Of a DNA stretch of 64,000 nt, positions 1 to 11,710 are shown in pieces. Origin of the DNA: Kitasatospora atroaurantiaca (GTDB taxonomy: Bacteria; Actinomycetota; Actinomycetes; Streptomycetales; Streptomycetaceae); contig NZ_VIVR01000001.1 of the NCBI RefSeq assembly GCF_007828955.1, positions 1,488,001 through 1,552,000 on the forward strand. The letters are read 5' to 3'. The translations under genes were made by a program, and so were the position numbers. A model generated the notes under the pieces. That model was not told the DNA's origin. It was given only the letters and a program-made list of their open reading frames with translations, and made no database searches. Each line of letters opens with the position of its first letter. Positions within the stretch are counted from its first letter, which is position 1.

Positions 1-353
1 TCCTCGGCCGGCCCGGCCGCCGCTCGCCGCAGCCGGACGGCGAAGCCGGGGTGGAAGGGCTGGACGTGCCGCGGCTCCCAGTCACCCCCGAAGCGGCGGA
101 CCGCGGCGTCCTGGTCCCCGGCCAGCAACTCGTCCTGGGTCGCTGCGAGTTCGGGGGCCAGGTGCGGAGGCTCCACGGCGGGGCCGGCGCCCGGGAACAC
201 CAGGTCGTGGTGGGTGATCACCACCGCCTCGTCCTCCGTTCGGCCGTGCACCAGGGCGCCGTGGCGGCCGTTGCCGCCGAGGTAGGCGTCCTCCCAGCGG
301 GTGGCGGGGGCGGTGTCGTGGATGCCATGGGTGGGGGTGGCAGCCGGAGGCAT
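1..353 (-). CDS. GH95-like glycoside hydrolase, N-terminal part (runs off left edge)
   Basis: Only the first 117 codons lie in the window; the gene continues leftwards. The N-terminus contains WEDAYLGGNGRHGALVHG (about residues 20-37) followed by a 'HHDLVFPG' stretch. This matches the opening 'PLGNGRLGAMVFG...' segment of the GH95 N-terminal beta-sandwich, a family of alpha-L-fucosidases and alpha-L-galactosidases acting on polysaccharide side chains. The ATG at 353 is preceded by an AGGACGG ribosome-binding site. It starts 21 bases after the GH42 stop, so the two genes are very probably one transcript. No signal peptide is apparent, so the enzyme would act on imported oligosaccharides. The family call rests on the N-terminus only; the catalytic domain is not visible. 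Confidence 0.72.
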   Translation of the reverse strand, partial: MPPAATPTHGIHDTAPATRWEDAYLGGNGRHGALVHGRTEDEAVVITHHDLVFPGAGPAVEPPHLAPELAATQDELLAGDQDAAVRRFGGDWEPRHVQPFHPGFAVRLRRAAAGPAE

Positions 354-374
354 GGGGACCGTCCTGTGGGGTGG

Positions 375-2342
375 TCAGAGTGGGCGGAGGACAGCGGCGT
401 CGCGCGGCGGGAGAACCAGGTCGCCCGACACGGCACGGTCGGTGAGCAGCTCATGGTGGGCGGCAGGCAGCGGCACGACGGCGGGCTGGGAGCCGTGGTT
501 GAGCACGAAGAGCAACGGGCCCCGGCGGACGGCCTCCACCTGCTCGGGGAGGCCGGGCAGGGCGGGTTGCACGCCCGCCGCACGGGCGGCGGAGGCCAGC
601 AGGCGCTGCAGATACTCCGGTGAGGGGAGGGTGGAGAGGTAGTACGCCGTGCCGTTGCGGGTGACCACCGGGGTGCCGTCGGCCAGGGTGGCCAGGGTCT
701 CGGTGCCCTCGGCGAGGGCGAGTTCCTCGCTCCACAGCGTCCCGGTGGAGGCGTCCCCCAGCGGGACTGGCTCGTCGAGAGGCCGCCACTCCAGCGGATG
801 GACTCCGAGCACCTCGCACAGCCGCTCGTCCACACCGCCGGGCCGGATGGTGTCGGTCTCGTCGGCGACGCCGGTGAAGAAGCCGCTGACCAGTGTGCCG
901 CCGGCCCGTACGAAGCCGGTGAGGTTCTGCACCGCACGGTCGGAGGCCAGGTAGAGGTTGGGCACCACGACCATCCGGTACCGGCTGAGGTCGGCCTCCG
1001 GGTGGACGTAGTCGGCGGTCAGGTGGGCGTCCCAGAGCGCGCCGTGCCAGCCCAGCGCGATCGGCTCGAGGTCGACCCGGTCGGAGAGGCGCCCGCGCTG
1101 CTCCAGTGCCCACCAGCTGGGCCAGTCGAAGACGACCGCGACCTCGGCCTCGACCTTCGCCCCGACCACCTCGGCGATCAGGCCGAGTTCGCGGCCGAGT
1201 GCTCGTACGGCCCGGTGGTGCGGGGTGTCGGCACCGGCGTGCGGGAGCAGCGCGGAGTGGAACTTCTCGGCGCCCGCACGGGATGCCCGCCACTGGAAGA
1301 AGCAGAGCGCGTCGGCGCCCCGGGCCACCGCCTGCAGGGCCTCCAGCCGAAGCCGGTCGGCCGGCTTGGCGCGGTTGACGCCACGCCAGTTGACCGAGCC
1401 TGCCGCCATCTCCATCTGCATCCACGGCCCGCCCGCCTGGGAGCGGGTCATGTCCTGCCCGAGCGAGGACCGGACCATGGCGCGCGGGTCGCCCGGGTCC
1501 GGGTAGCTGTCGAGTGAGACGACGTCCTCCTCCTTCGCGAAGGACCAGCAGTCGACGTGCTTGTAGAGGGTCATGAAGTTGGTGGTGACCGGCAGGTGCG
1601 GGGTGTGGCGGCGGAGCAGGTCACGCTCGGCGGTGAAGCACTCCAGCAGGACGTCGGAGCTGAACCGCTGAAAGTCCAGTACCTGGGCCGGGTTGGGGAT
1701 GTACGGCGCGCTGCGCGGCGGGATCACGGTGGACCAGTCGGCGTGCCGCTGGCTCCAGAACGCCGTTCCCCAGGCGGCGTTGAGCGCGTCCAGGCTCTCG
1801 TAGCGCTTGTGCAGCCAGGCCCGGAAGCGCTCGGCGCTCTCCTCGCAGTGGCAGACCGGGCCGTACTCGTTGGAGATGTGCCACATCCGCACGGCCTGGT
1901 GGTGGCCGAACTCGGCGGCCAGGTCCTCGACCAGGGCGAGGGCGTGCACCCGGTAGTCGGCGGAGGACGGGCACCACTGGTTGCGCGAGCCCCACCACAG
2001 GGTGGTGCCGTCGGCGGTGACGGGCAGCGTGCCGGGATACCGCTCACCGAGCCAGGGCGGCGGGGAGGCCGTCGGGGTGGCCAGGCAGACCTCGATGCCG
2101 CCCTCGTGCAGCAGGTCGAGGAGACGCCGCAGCCAGCTGAACTCCCGTGCACCGGGTGTCGGTTCGAGCATCGCCCAGGAGAAGACGCCGACCGTCACCG
2201 TGGTGACGCCGGCCTCCCGCATCAGCCGGACGTCCTCCGGCCAGACCTCCTCGGGCCACTGCTCGGGGTTGTAGTCGCCGCCGAACAGGATCCGGCCGCG
2301 GGTCACATCGGCAAGGGAAGGCACGCGTTGCTCCTTGGTCAT
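375..2342 (-). CDS. GH42 beta-galactosidase
   Basis: The 655-residue product hydrolyses terminal beta-D-galactosides and has the usual GH42 length. The TIM barrel opens with GGDYNPEQWPEEVW (residues 21-34). The acid/base Glu159 lies in HISNEYG and the nucleophile Glu311 in MQMEMAAGSVNW. A cysteine group (WCPSS, CHCEE) fits the metal site seen in some GH42 members. A trimerisation domain and a small beta domain follow from about residue 400. There is no signal peptide, so it acts in the cytoplasm on imported sugars. The start at 2342 lies 23 bases after the stop of a sugar ABC permease remnant, and GH95 follows 21 bases downstream. No good ribosome-binding site precedes the ATG, suggesting the gene once relied on coupling to the permease. 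Confidence 0.93.
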   Translation of the reverse strand: MTKEQRVPSLADVTRGRILFGGDYNPEQWPEEVWPEDVRLMREAGVTTVTVGVFSWAMLEPTPGAREFSWLRRLLDLLHEGGIEVCLATPTASPPPWLGERYPGTLPVTADGTTLWWGSRNQWCPSSADYRVHALALVEDLAAEFGHHQAVRMWHISNEYGPVCHCEESAERFRAWLHKRYESLDALNAAWGTAFWSQRHADWSTVIPPRSAPYIPNPAQVLDFQRFSSDVLLECFTAERDLLRRHTPHLPVTTNFMTLYKHVDCWSFAKEEDVVSLDSYPDPGDPRAMVRSSLGQDMTRSQAGGPWMQMEMAAGSVNWRGVNRAKPADRLRLEALQAVARGADALCFFQWRASRAGAEKFHSALLPHAGADTPHHRAVRALGRELGLIAEVVGAKVEAEVAVVFDWPSWWALEQRGRLSDRVDLEPIALGWHGALWDAHLTADYVHPEADLSRYRMVVVPNLYLASDRAVQNLTGFVRAGGTLVSGFFTGVADETDTIRPGGVDERLCEVLGVHPLEWRPLDEPVPLGDASTGTLWSEELALAEGTETLATLADGTPVVTRNGTAYYLSTLPSPEYLQRLLASAARAAGVQPALPGLPEQVEAVRRGPLLFVLNHGSQPAVVPLPAAHHELLTDRAVSGDLVLPPRDAAVLRPL

Positions 2343-2365
2343 TGACGGCGGTCACTGACGGCTGC

Positions 2366-2449
2366 TCAGCCCTTGACGGCGCCGATCAGCATGCCCTTCT
2401 GGAAGTGCTTCTGGACGAACGGGTACACGCAGACCACCGGGATCAGGGC
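2366..2449 (-). pseudogene. Carbohydrate ABC transporter permease, C-terminal remnant
   Basis: Reading the minus strand towards the stop at 2368-2366 gives ALIPVVCVYPFVQKH then FQKGMLIGAVKG and a stop. This is the signature end of CUT1-type sugar permeases of the LplC class (typically '...YPFLQKYFVKGVMIGSVKG'). Upstream of about 2449 the frame stays open but turns into arginine/proline-rich sequence with no membrane segment, so about 250 residues of the permease are missing. The fragment abuts the GH42 gene exactly as an intact permease would in a sugar-import operon. I infer a deletion that removed the transport genes and kept the enzymes. Confidence 0.8.
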
Positions 2450-2592
2450 CGGCACGGCCGACCTCGGTCCGTATGGGGTGCGCCCTTCGTCGTGTGCAGG
2501 TGCGTCAGGTCGGGAGCGGGCGGCGCCCGGCCGTCGGCTGTGGGGTCGGTGAGAACGACGGTGCGGGTGGTGCAGATGTCCGGTCCGTGCTG

Positions 2593-2606
2593 TCGAAGCG
2601 CTTCAA
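2593..2606. promoter_or_regulatory. LacI-family operator, operon side
   Basis: TCGAAGCGCTTCAA is a near-perfect palindrome around the central CG typical of LacI-family sites, and differs at one base from the copy at 2819. On the minus strand it lies just downstream of a possible promoter (TTGTGC, 17 bases, TAGCCT) directed towards the GH42 gene. Confidence 0.65.
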
Positions 2607-2731
2607 CGTGGCGCCGAGGCTAGGCCAGGAGGCGTCGCCGCACAAGGGTTTGCACGAGCTTCACAGTTCAGGACTTGACGACAACACACGGCTTTCGGCC
2701 AGTTCGGGACAGGCTGCACCGCGACCGTGAC

Positions 2732-2747
2732 ACTGGTCCGGACCAGC
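2732..2747. promoter_or_regulatory. DasR/GntR-like palindromic operator
   Basis: ACTGGTCCGGACCAGC contains the perfect 14-base palindrome CTGGTCCGGACCAG. It matches the DasR-responsive element ACTGGTCTAGACCAGT except for the central dinucleotide and the last base. It lies about 140 bases upstream of the GH3 start. Which GntR protein binds it is inference. Confidence 0.5.
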
Positions 2748-2818
2748 CGGATTGCCCGGAAAACGGGCCGGCTCCCCGCCGTCGGACGCCTTGACAGCGG
2801 CCCGCTTCGCTGCGAACT

Positions 2819-2832
2819 TCGAAGCGCTTCGA
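2819..2832. promoter_or_regulatory. LacI-family operator, GH3 side
   Basis: TCGAAGCGCTTCGA is a perfect 14-base palindrome 57 bases upstream of the GH3 start and 23 bases downstream of a TTGACA hexamer (2791-2796). With the copy at 2593 it makes a pair of operators 226 bases apart, a spacing that would allow looping by a tetrameric LacI-type repressor. Confidence 0.7.
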
Positions 2833-2888
2833 TCGACAAGCTCCGAAGAAACTCATGAAGCGCCAGCGCCGCACCGGAGGACCACCCC

Positions 2889-5709
2889 ATGCCCGACGCC
2901 CCGTACCGAGACGCGCGGCTCCCCCCTGGACGAGCGGGTCAAGGACCTCGTCTCCCGCCTCGAACTCGCCGAGAAGATCGCCCTGCTGCACCAGCACGCG
3001 CCCGCGATCCCCCGGCTCGGCCTGGCCGCGCACGTCACCGGCACCGAGGCCCTGCACGGCGTCTCCTGGCTGGGCGAGGCCACCTCCTTCCCGCAGGCCG
3101 TCGGCCTGGGCGCGAGCTGGAACCGCGAGCTGCTGCGCCGGGTCGGCGAGGCCGTCGGCACCGAGGTACGCGCCTTCCACGAGCGGCCCCCGCGCGAGGG
3201 CCGGAGCGCACCGGTCAGCCTCAACGTCTGGGCCCCCGTGGTGAATCCGCTGCGCCACCCGCTCTGGGGCCGCAACGAGGAGGGCTACGCGGAGGACCCG
3301 CTGCTGACCGCCGAACTCGCCACCGCCTTCACCCGCGGCCTGCGCGGCGACCACCCCGTGTACTGGCGGACGGCCCCCACGCTGAAGCACTTCCTCGGCT
3401 ACAACAACGAGAACGACCGCACCTCGACCTCCGGCGACCTGCGCCCCCGGGTCCTCAACGAGTACGAACTCCCCTGCTACCGGGGCCCGGTGGAGGCCGG
3501 TGCGGTGGCCGCCGTGATGCCCTCGTACAACCTGGTCAACGGCCGCCCGGCGCACGTCTCGCCCCTCATCGCCGACGAGCTGCGGAAGTGGCGGGGCGGC
3601 GACGGCCTGCTGGTCTGCAGCGACGCCGAGGCGCCGTCCAACCTGGTCGCGGCGCAGCGCTGGTACCCCGACCACGCGACGGGCCACGCGGCCGCCCTGC
3701 GCGCGGGCGTGGACAGCTTCACCGACCACGGCACCGACTCCCCCGTCACCGTCGGCCGCCTGACCGAAGCACTGGAGCGCGGCCTGATCAGCGAGGCCGA
3801 CATCGACGCCGCCGTCTCCCGCCGGCTCGCCCTGCGCATCATGGTCGGCGAACTCGACCCCGAGCTCGACCCGTACGCGGCGACCGGCCAGGAGGTCATC
3901 GCCTGCGCGGACCACCGGGCGCCGGCTCGCGAGGCCGCCCGGCAGGCCGTCGTCCTGCTGCGCAACGAGGGCGACCTGCTGCCGCTGCCCGCCGACGCGA
4001 GGATCGCCGTGGTCGGGCCGCTCGGCGACGACGTGCTGCGCGACTGGTACAGCGGCTCGCTGCCCTACCGCGTGACCCTGCTGGACGCCCTGCGCGAGCG
4101 CCTGGGCGCCGAGGCCGTCACGTACACGGACGGGCTGGACCGGATCGCCCTGCGCTCCACCAGCACCGGCGGCTACCTCAGCACCTCCGCCGACGGCCTG
4201 CTGGCCGCGACCGGCCACCAGGTCGGCCCCGCCGAGCAGTTCGCCGTCCAGGACTGGGGCCAGGGCGTCACCACCCTGCAGGCGCACGACGGCCGCTACC
4301 TCACCAAGGACGACTACGGAATCCTCGCGGCGACCGCCGGGCACCCCGACGAGTGGGTCGTCCAGGAGACCTTCCGCCTGGAGCGCGGCGAGGACGGCCG
4401 GGTCCGCATCCAGCACCTCGGCAGCGGCCACTGGGTCGCGGTCGCGGCGGGCAGCGGCGCCGTCACCACGTACGCACCCTCCAGGGAGCTCGCCGAGCCC
4501 TTCGTCGTCCGTACGGTCTCGGCCGGGGCCGAGGCGGCGTCACGGATCGCCGCGGAGGCCGACGTGGTGATCGTGGTGGCCGGGAACGACCCCCACATCA
4601 ACGGCCGGGAGACCGAGGACCGGGCCGACCTCGCGCTGCCCCCGCAGCAGGAGGAGCTGCTCCGCGCCGCCCGCGCCGCCAATCCGCGCACCGTGCTGGC
4701 CCTGGTCAGCAGCTACCCGTACGCCGTCGACTGGGCCGACCGCGAGGTCCCCGCCGTGCTCTGGACGGCGCACGGCGGCCAAGAGGGCGGCCGCGCGCTC
4801 GCCGACGTCCTGCTGGGTGAGCACTCCCCCGCCGGCCGCCTGCCGCAGACCTGGTACCGCGCCGGGCAGCAACTGCCCGATCTGCTCGACTACGACATCA
4901 TCGCGAACCGCTCCACGTACCTCTACCTGGAGGACGAACCGCTCTACCCCTTCGGGCACGGGCTCTCCTACACCTCGTTCCGGTACGGGGAGTTGGCGGC
5001 GGTGCTGGACGGCTCGGAGGCCGTCGTCACGCTGGGTATCGCCAACTCCGGTGCCAGGGACGGCGCGGAGGTGGTCCAGCTCTACTCGCACGCGCTCGAC
5101 TCCCGGGTGCCCACCCCGCTGCGTCGTCTGCAGGACTTCCAGCGCGTCGAGTTGGCGGCCGGCGAGGAGCGCGTACTGACCTTCCGGGTGCCGGTGGCCG
5201 CCCTCGGCCACTGGGACGTGGCACACGGCCGCTGGACCACCGACCCGGGCCGGTACACCCTGTGGGCCGGCGCCTCCAGCGCCGACCTGCGCTCGACCGC
5301 CGAGCTGACCCTCACCGGACCGGCCCCGGAGCCACGCCCGGCGCTCCGGTCCCCCGTCCTGGCCCGCGACTTCGACGCGAGCTCCGGCGTGCGTCTGGTG
5401 GACCGCACACCGGCCGAGGGCGAGGCCGTCGCGAGCCAGGCACTCGGGCAACTCCTCTTCCAGGACACGGACTTCGGCAGCGGTGCCACGAGCGTCACGC
5501 TCACCGTCGCACGGACCGCGCCCGGCGGGGCCAGCGTCGAGATCCACGTGGGCGGCGCGGTCACGACCGCGCCGGTACCGCCGACCGGCGGCCGGCACGC
5601 CTGGACGGACGTCACCGTCGATCTCACGGAGCCCGTATCCGGCGTCCAGGACCTCCGCCTGACGCTGCGTGGGGAGCTGCGCCTGGCGGAGATCGCCTTC
5701 GCTGGCTGA
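2889..5709 (+). CDS. GH3 beta-glycosidase (beta-xylosidase/glucosidase type) with apparent frameshift near the start
   Basis: The family removes terminal beta-D-xylose or glucose from oligosaccharides. A GGAGG site at 2876-2880 lies eight bases before ATG 2889, which opens MPDAPYRDARLP; the true GH3 continuation (LDERVKDLVSRLELAEK) is in the next frame. Removing one C from the six-C tract at 2921-2926 joins them into a normal GH3 N-terminus of 939 residues. The nucleophile Asp (LVCSDAEA) is encoded at 3622-3624. A beta-trefoil-like segment (about residues 415-540) interrupts the C-terminal domain, which continues with VVAGNDPHINGRETEDR, then a fibronectin-III-like domain and a CBM6-like tail (about 824-939). 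It is divergent from the GH42 operon and flanked by LacI and GntR-like operators. No signal peptide is seen. Whether the shift is a sequencing error or a real lesion cannot be told here. Confidence 0.85.
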
Positions 5710-5716
5710 GGGCTCC

Positions 5717-5787
5717 CGCCAGGAGGTGAGGCACCGGGCCGACCCCTGGGATGCCCGATCCTGATCGCTGCACCTGCTGGCGGAGCC
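5717..5787. repeat. Dispersed intergenic repeat, copy lacking the central hairpin
   Basis: The left part (CGCCAGGAGGTGAG... to about 5743) and right part (CCTGGGATGCCCGATCCTGA... to GGCGGAGCC at about 5787) match the two ends of the element at 25401-25551. They are joined directly, without the GC-rich central palindrome. The right part keeps a small hairpin, CCGATC-CT-GATCGC. Confidence 0.6.
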
Positions 5788-5880
5788 TCTGAGCGCGACC
5801 TGACAGCGAGCATTATGACCGTTTTGCCCCTCTCTGTGCCATGCTGACCGACGGAGTCGAGCCGAGGAGGAGCAGAGCCG

Positions 5881-6354
5881 ATGTACGGAATCAAGAGCCC
5901 GCTGCCGGACACCGATCGCAAGGTGGTGGGCGACGCGCTCCAGGGCGCGCTGGTCGATCTGATCGACCTGTCACTGGTGGCCAAGCAGCTGCACTGGAAC
6001 GTGGTCGGCCCGCGATTCCGGTCCGTCCACCTTCAGTTGGACGAGGTGGTCGTGCTGGCCCGCGGGCACGCCGACACGGTCGCCGAGCGGGCCGCCGCGA
6101 TCGGCATCTCCCCTGACGGGCGGGCCAAGACCGTGGCCGCGACCAGCGGCATTGCGACCGCCCCCGAGGGAGCGGTGGCCGACTCCGCCACCGTCAGCAC
6201 CCTGGTCCACGCGCTCGGCGCCGTGATCACCCGGATGCGCACCCGCATCGACGCCACCGGCGGCCCTGACCCGGTCACCCAGGACATCCTGATCGGCCTC
6301 ACCGCCGACCTGGAGAAGTACTCCTGGATGGCCCAGGCCGAGAACACCGCCTGA
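5881..6354 (+). CDS. dps: Dps-family DNA-binding ferritin-like protein
   Basis: This 157-residue protein has the standard Dps length. Members form dodecamers that oxidise and store iron and coat DNA during stress. The ferroxidase residues are visible: His in KQLHWN, His in SVHLQLDE, and the Asp/Glu of ARGHADTVAER. An unusually good ribosome-binding site (GAGGAGGAG) precedes the ATG. The short C-terminal tail lacks an extended basic region, so DNA binding may be weak. It stands alone between the GH3 gene and a convergent DJ-1 gene. Confidence 0.93.
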   Translation: MYGIKSPLPDTDRKVVGDALQGALVDLIDLSLVAKQLHWNVVGPRFRSVHLQLDEVVVLARGHADTVAERAAAIGISPDGRAKTVAATSGIATAPEGAVADSATVSTLVHALGAVITRMRTRIDATGGPDPVTQDILIGLTADLEKYSWMAQAENTA

Positions 6355-6425
6355 CGAGCCGAACCCGGGCCGGCCCGTCACCCACCGGCAGAGCCGGGGC
6401 AACGGGCCGGTCGAGGCGTGTCGGG

Positions 6426-7121
6426 TCAGCCCAGCACCTTGAGCAGCTCAGCGGCGACCGCGCCGGACGAGCCCGGGTTCTGGCCGGTGGTGAGGTTGCG
6501 GTCGACGACCACGTTCGGGGCCCACGGCGCGCCCTCCCGGAAGTCCGCGCCGAGGGCGACCAGCCGGTCCTGGAGCAGCCACTTCGCCTTCTCGGCGAGC
6601 CCCGCCTGGGTCTCCTCAGCGTTGGTGAACCCGGTCAGCCGGTAGCCGGCGAACGGTGACGTACCGTCAGGACGCTGGGCCGCGAGCAGCGCGGCGGGGC
6701 CGTGGCAGACCACGCCGAGCGGCTTGCCAGAGTCCAGGGCGGCGGTCAGCAGCCGGCCGGAGTCGGCGTCGACGGCGAGGTCCTCCATCGGGCCGTGCCC
6801 GCCCGGGTAGAACACGGCGGCGTAGTCAGCCAGGTCCACCTCCGCCAGCTTGAGCGGGTGCTGCAGAGCCGTGATCGACGCGAGCGAGGCGGCCACCGCG
6901 TCCGCGCCCTCCTGCCCGCCGTTCACCTCGGGGGTGAGGCTGGCGGCGTCCGCCACGGGCACGACGCCGCCGGGCGTCGCGACGACGACCTCGTGACCGG
7001 CCTCGGTGAGGGCGCGGTACGGCACCACGACCTCCTCCGCCCAGTACCCCGTCGGGTGCTTGGTTCCGTCGGCGAGCGTCCAGTACTCGGCGCCGGTCAT
7101 CACAAACAGGATCCTTGCCAT
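6426..7121 (-). CDS. DJ-1/PfpI family protein, Hsp31/glyoxalase III-like
   Basis: The 231-residue product belongs to the class I amidotransferase-like superfamily whose members act as glutathione-independent glyoxalases, chaperones or proteases. The nucleophile elbow VVCHGPAALL gives Cys139-His140, and FYPGGHGPMEDL (residues 104-115) is the usual loop beside the active site. The start at 7121 has a GGAGA site at proper spacing; a longer open frame to 7202 has none and would run through the shared promoter. It is divergent from the LysR regulator at 7201, with an inverted repeat between them, so regulation by that protein is likely. Confidence 0.88.
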   Translation of the reverse strand: MARILFVMTGAEYWTLADGTKHPTGYWAEEVVVPYRALTEAGHEVVVATPGGVVPVADAASLTPEVNGGQEGADAVAASLASITALQHPLKLAEVDLADYAAVFYPGGHGPMEDLAVDADSGRLLTAALDSGKPLGVVCHGPAALLAAQRPDGTSPFAGYRLTGFTNAEETQAGLAEKAKWLLQDRLVALGADFREGAPWAPNVVVDRNLTTGQNPGSSGAVAAELLKVLG

Positions 7122-7173
7122 CACATCTCCTCGGAGCGCGGTCTCGGTGCGATCTCGACCGTAGGCCGCCGAT

Positions 7174-7200
7174 CCATCGGAATCCAATAGGCTCTCCTGC

Positions 7201-7223
<23 letters not shown>
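7174..7223. promoter_or_regulatory. Inverted repeat in the divergent DJ-1/LysR promoter
   Basis: CCATCGGAA (7174-7182) and TTCCGATGG (7215-7223) are perfect nine-base arms centred on the LysR start codon. The flanks extend the imperfect symmetry (AATCCAATAGG against CATAGGATT). The -10-like TAGGCT at 7188-7193 lies between the arms, so a bound LysR protein would cover its own promoter and start. Confidence 0.6.
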
Positions 7224-10261
<3,038 letters not shown>

Positions 10262-10286
10262 CCGGCCCGAGCCTAGGATTGGCCCC

Positions 10287-10844
10287 ATGTCCCTGCCGCA
10301 CGCGATCCTCACCGCCCTGCTCGAGAAGCCGTCGTCGGGGCTGGAGCTGACGCGGCGCTTCGACAGGTCGATCGGGTTCTTCTGGTCCGCCACGCACCAG
10401 CAGATCTACCGCGAGCTGGGGAAGCTGGAGCAGGCAGGGCTCATCAGAGCCCTGCCCCAGGCACCGTCCCGTGGACAGCGCAAGGAGTACGAAGTCCTCC
10501 CGGCCGGCCGCGAGGAACTGACCGGCTGGGTCGCCGAGAGCCAGGACCCGAAGCCCATCCGCGAACCTCTCCTGCTGCGCCTGCGGGCGGCGGCGGTGGT
10601 CGGAACGCAGGGGCTCGACACCGAGCTGCAGCGCCATCTGGCCCTGCACCGACGACAGTTGGCCGAGTACACCGAGATCGAGGAACGCGACTTCCCGGTC
10701 GAGAAGGCCGCCGACGAGAACCGCCTGCAGCACCTCGTGCTGCAGGCGGGCATCGGCCTGGAGACCTTCTGGATCGAGTGGCTCACCAAGGCCCTCGAAG
10801 CCCCCGGGAGCCCGACCGCCCACCAGTCGCCCGAGGCCTCCTGA
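10287..10844 (+). CDS. PadR-family transcriptional regulator
   Basis: A 185-residue PadR-type repressor. The N-terminal winged helix (SLPHAILTALLEKPSSGLELTRRF... QIYRELGKLEQAGLI) is followed by the long C-terminal dimerisation helices of the Vir_act_alpha_C type. ATG 10287 has no ribosome-binding site and follows TAGGAT by seven bases, so it can be transcribed leaderless from its own promoter inside the 25-base gap after fadH. The adjacency suggests it represses fadH through the palindrome at 8173; this is inference. Confidence 0.88.
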   Translation: MSLPHAILTALLEKPSSGLELTRRFDRSIGFFWSATHQQIYRELGKLEQAGLIRALPQAPSRGQRKEYEVLPAGREELTGWVAESQDPKPIREPLLLRLRAAAVVGTQGLDTELQRHLALHRRQLAEYTEIEERDFPVEKAADENRLQHLVLQAGIGLETFWIEWLTKALEAPGSPTAHQSPEAS

Positions 10845-10852
10845 CCCGTCGT

Positions 10853-11626
10853 CTAGAGCAGCTCGCCCGGCAGTGCGGCGTACTCCCCGGCGAGCTCGGC
10901 GATCACCGGGTGGTCGGCGGGGAAGGCCAGTCCGTCCAGCCCGCTGACGGCCCGTACGCCGATCGCGGCGTTGGTGGCGAACGCCGCGTCGAACCCGGCC
11001 GCCCGCTCCAGCGTCACCCGCTCGGTGGCACCCGGACGGACCTGCTGCAACAGCTCCATCGTGGTGCCCACCAGGCAGTCCGCGTCGGGCCTGACCACCT
11101 GGGAACCCCGGACGAAGGCGATGTTCCAGGTGCCGCCCTCGGAGACGGCCGACTCCGCGTCGACGAACAGGGCGTCGTCGAAACCCGCCCGCTGCGCCTC
11201 GCGCCGGTGCCGCAGTGCGCCGAAGAGGCCGACGCTCTTCACCGCCGGCTGGTCCCGCAGGTACCGCACCGAGCGGACCCGCAGAGGCGGGAGCGCCAGA
11301 CTGCCCGCCGGACGTGTGGTCACCAGCACCCGGGGGTGGGCGTCCGCCCCGATGTGCCCGACGTCCAGCGCCGGGTCGAAGACGGTCACCCGGACGACCA
11401 CCGGCCCGTCGCCCGGCACCGCGCGCCGCGCGTACGCCCGTACCCGCTCGGGATCCAGCTCGGTCCCGAAGACCGCCCGGCAGTCCCGTACGAGCCGCTC
11501 CAGGTGCAGCCCGAGCCCGCGTACCCGGCCCGCCTCGACGCGCATCGTGGTGAAGTGGCCGTAGTTGGTGAGGGCGAGGGTCTGGAGCTCCGCCGACCTC
11601 ACCGGCCGGCCGTTCAGTTCCGCCAT
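10853..11626 (-). CDS. Aminotransferase class IV family protein
   Basis: The 257-residue protein has the fold-type IV PLP enzyme layout of branched-chain aminotransferase, D-amino acid aminotransferase and aminodeoxychorismate lyase. Lys130 in QPAVKSVGLFG is the likely Schiff-base lysine, and Glu163 in VSEGGTWNIAF corresponds to the conserved glutamate of the ExxxxN motif. Its shorter-than-usual length and LRHRREAQRAGFDDALFVD segment are typical of a common actinobacterial clade of unassigned substrate. The gene is convergent with padR, only eight bases apart. It may act as an aminodeoxychorismate lyase-like enzyme, but I cannot assign the substrate. Confidence 0.85.
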   Translation of the reverse strand: MAELNGRPVRSAELQTLALTNYGHFTTMRVEAGRVRGLGLHLERLVRDCRAVFGTELDPERVRAYARRAVPGDGPVVVRVTVFDPALDVGHIGADAHPRVLVTTRPAGSLALPPLRVRSVRYLRDQPAVKSVGLFGALRHRREAQRAGFDDALFVDAESAVSEGGTWNIAFVRGSQVVRPDADCLVGTTMELLQQVRPGATERVTLERAAGFDAAFATNAAIGVRAVSGLDGLAFPADHPVIAELAGEYAALPGELL

Positions 11627-11710
11627 GTGCCCAGCATGTCACCCGCCCGGGGCGATCCCGGCGCCGACTCGGCAGGCCGTCGCGGCCGAGCCGCCGGACC
11701 CGCCGAGCCG

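Noticed and set aside
2752..2888. Extended N-terminus of the GH3 enzyme starting at ATG 2752
   Set aside because: It would translate the LacI operator and lacks homology or a ribosome-binding site, whereas ATG 2889 has both once the C-tract shift is considered.
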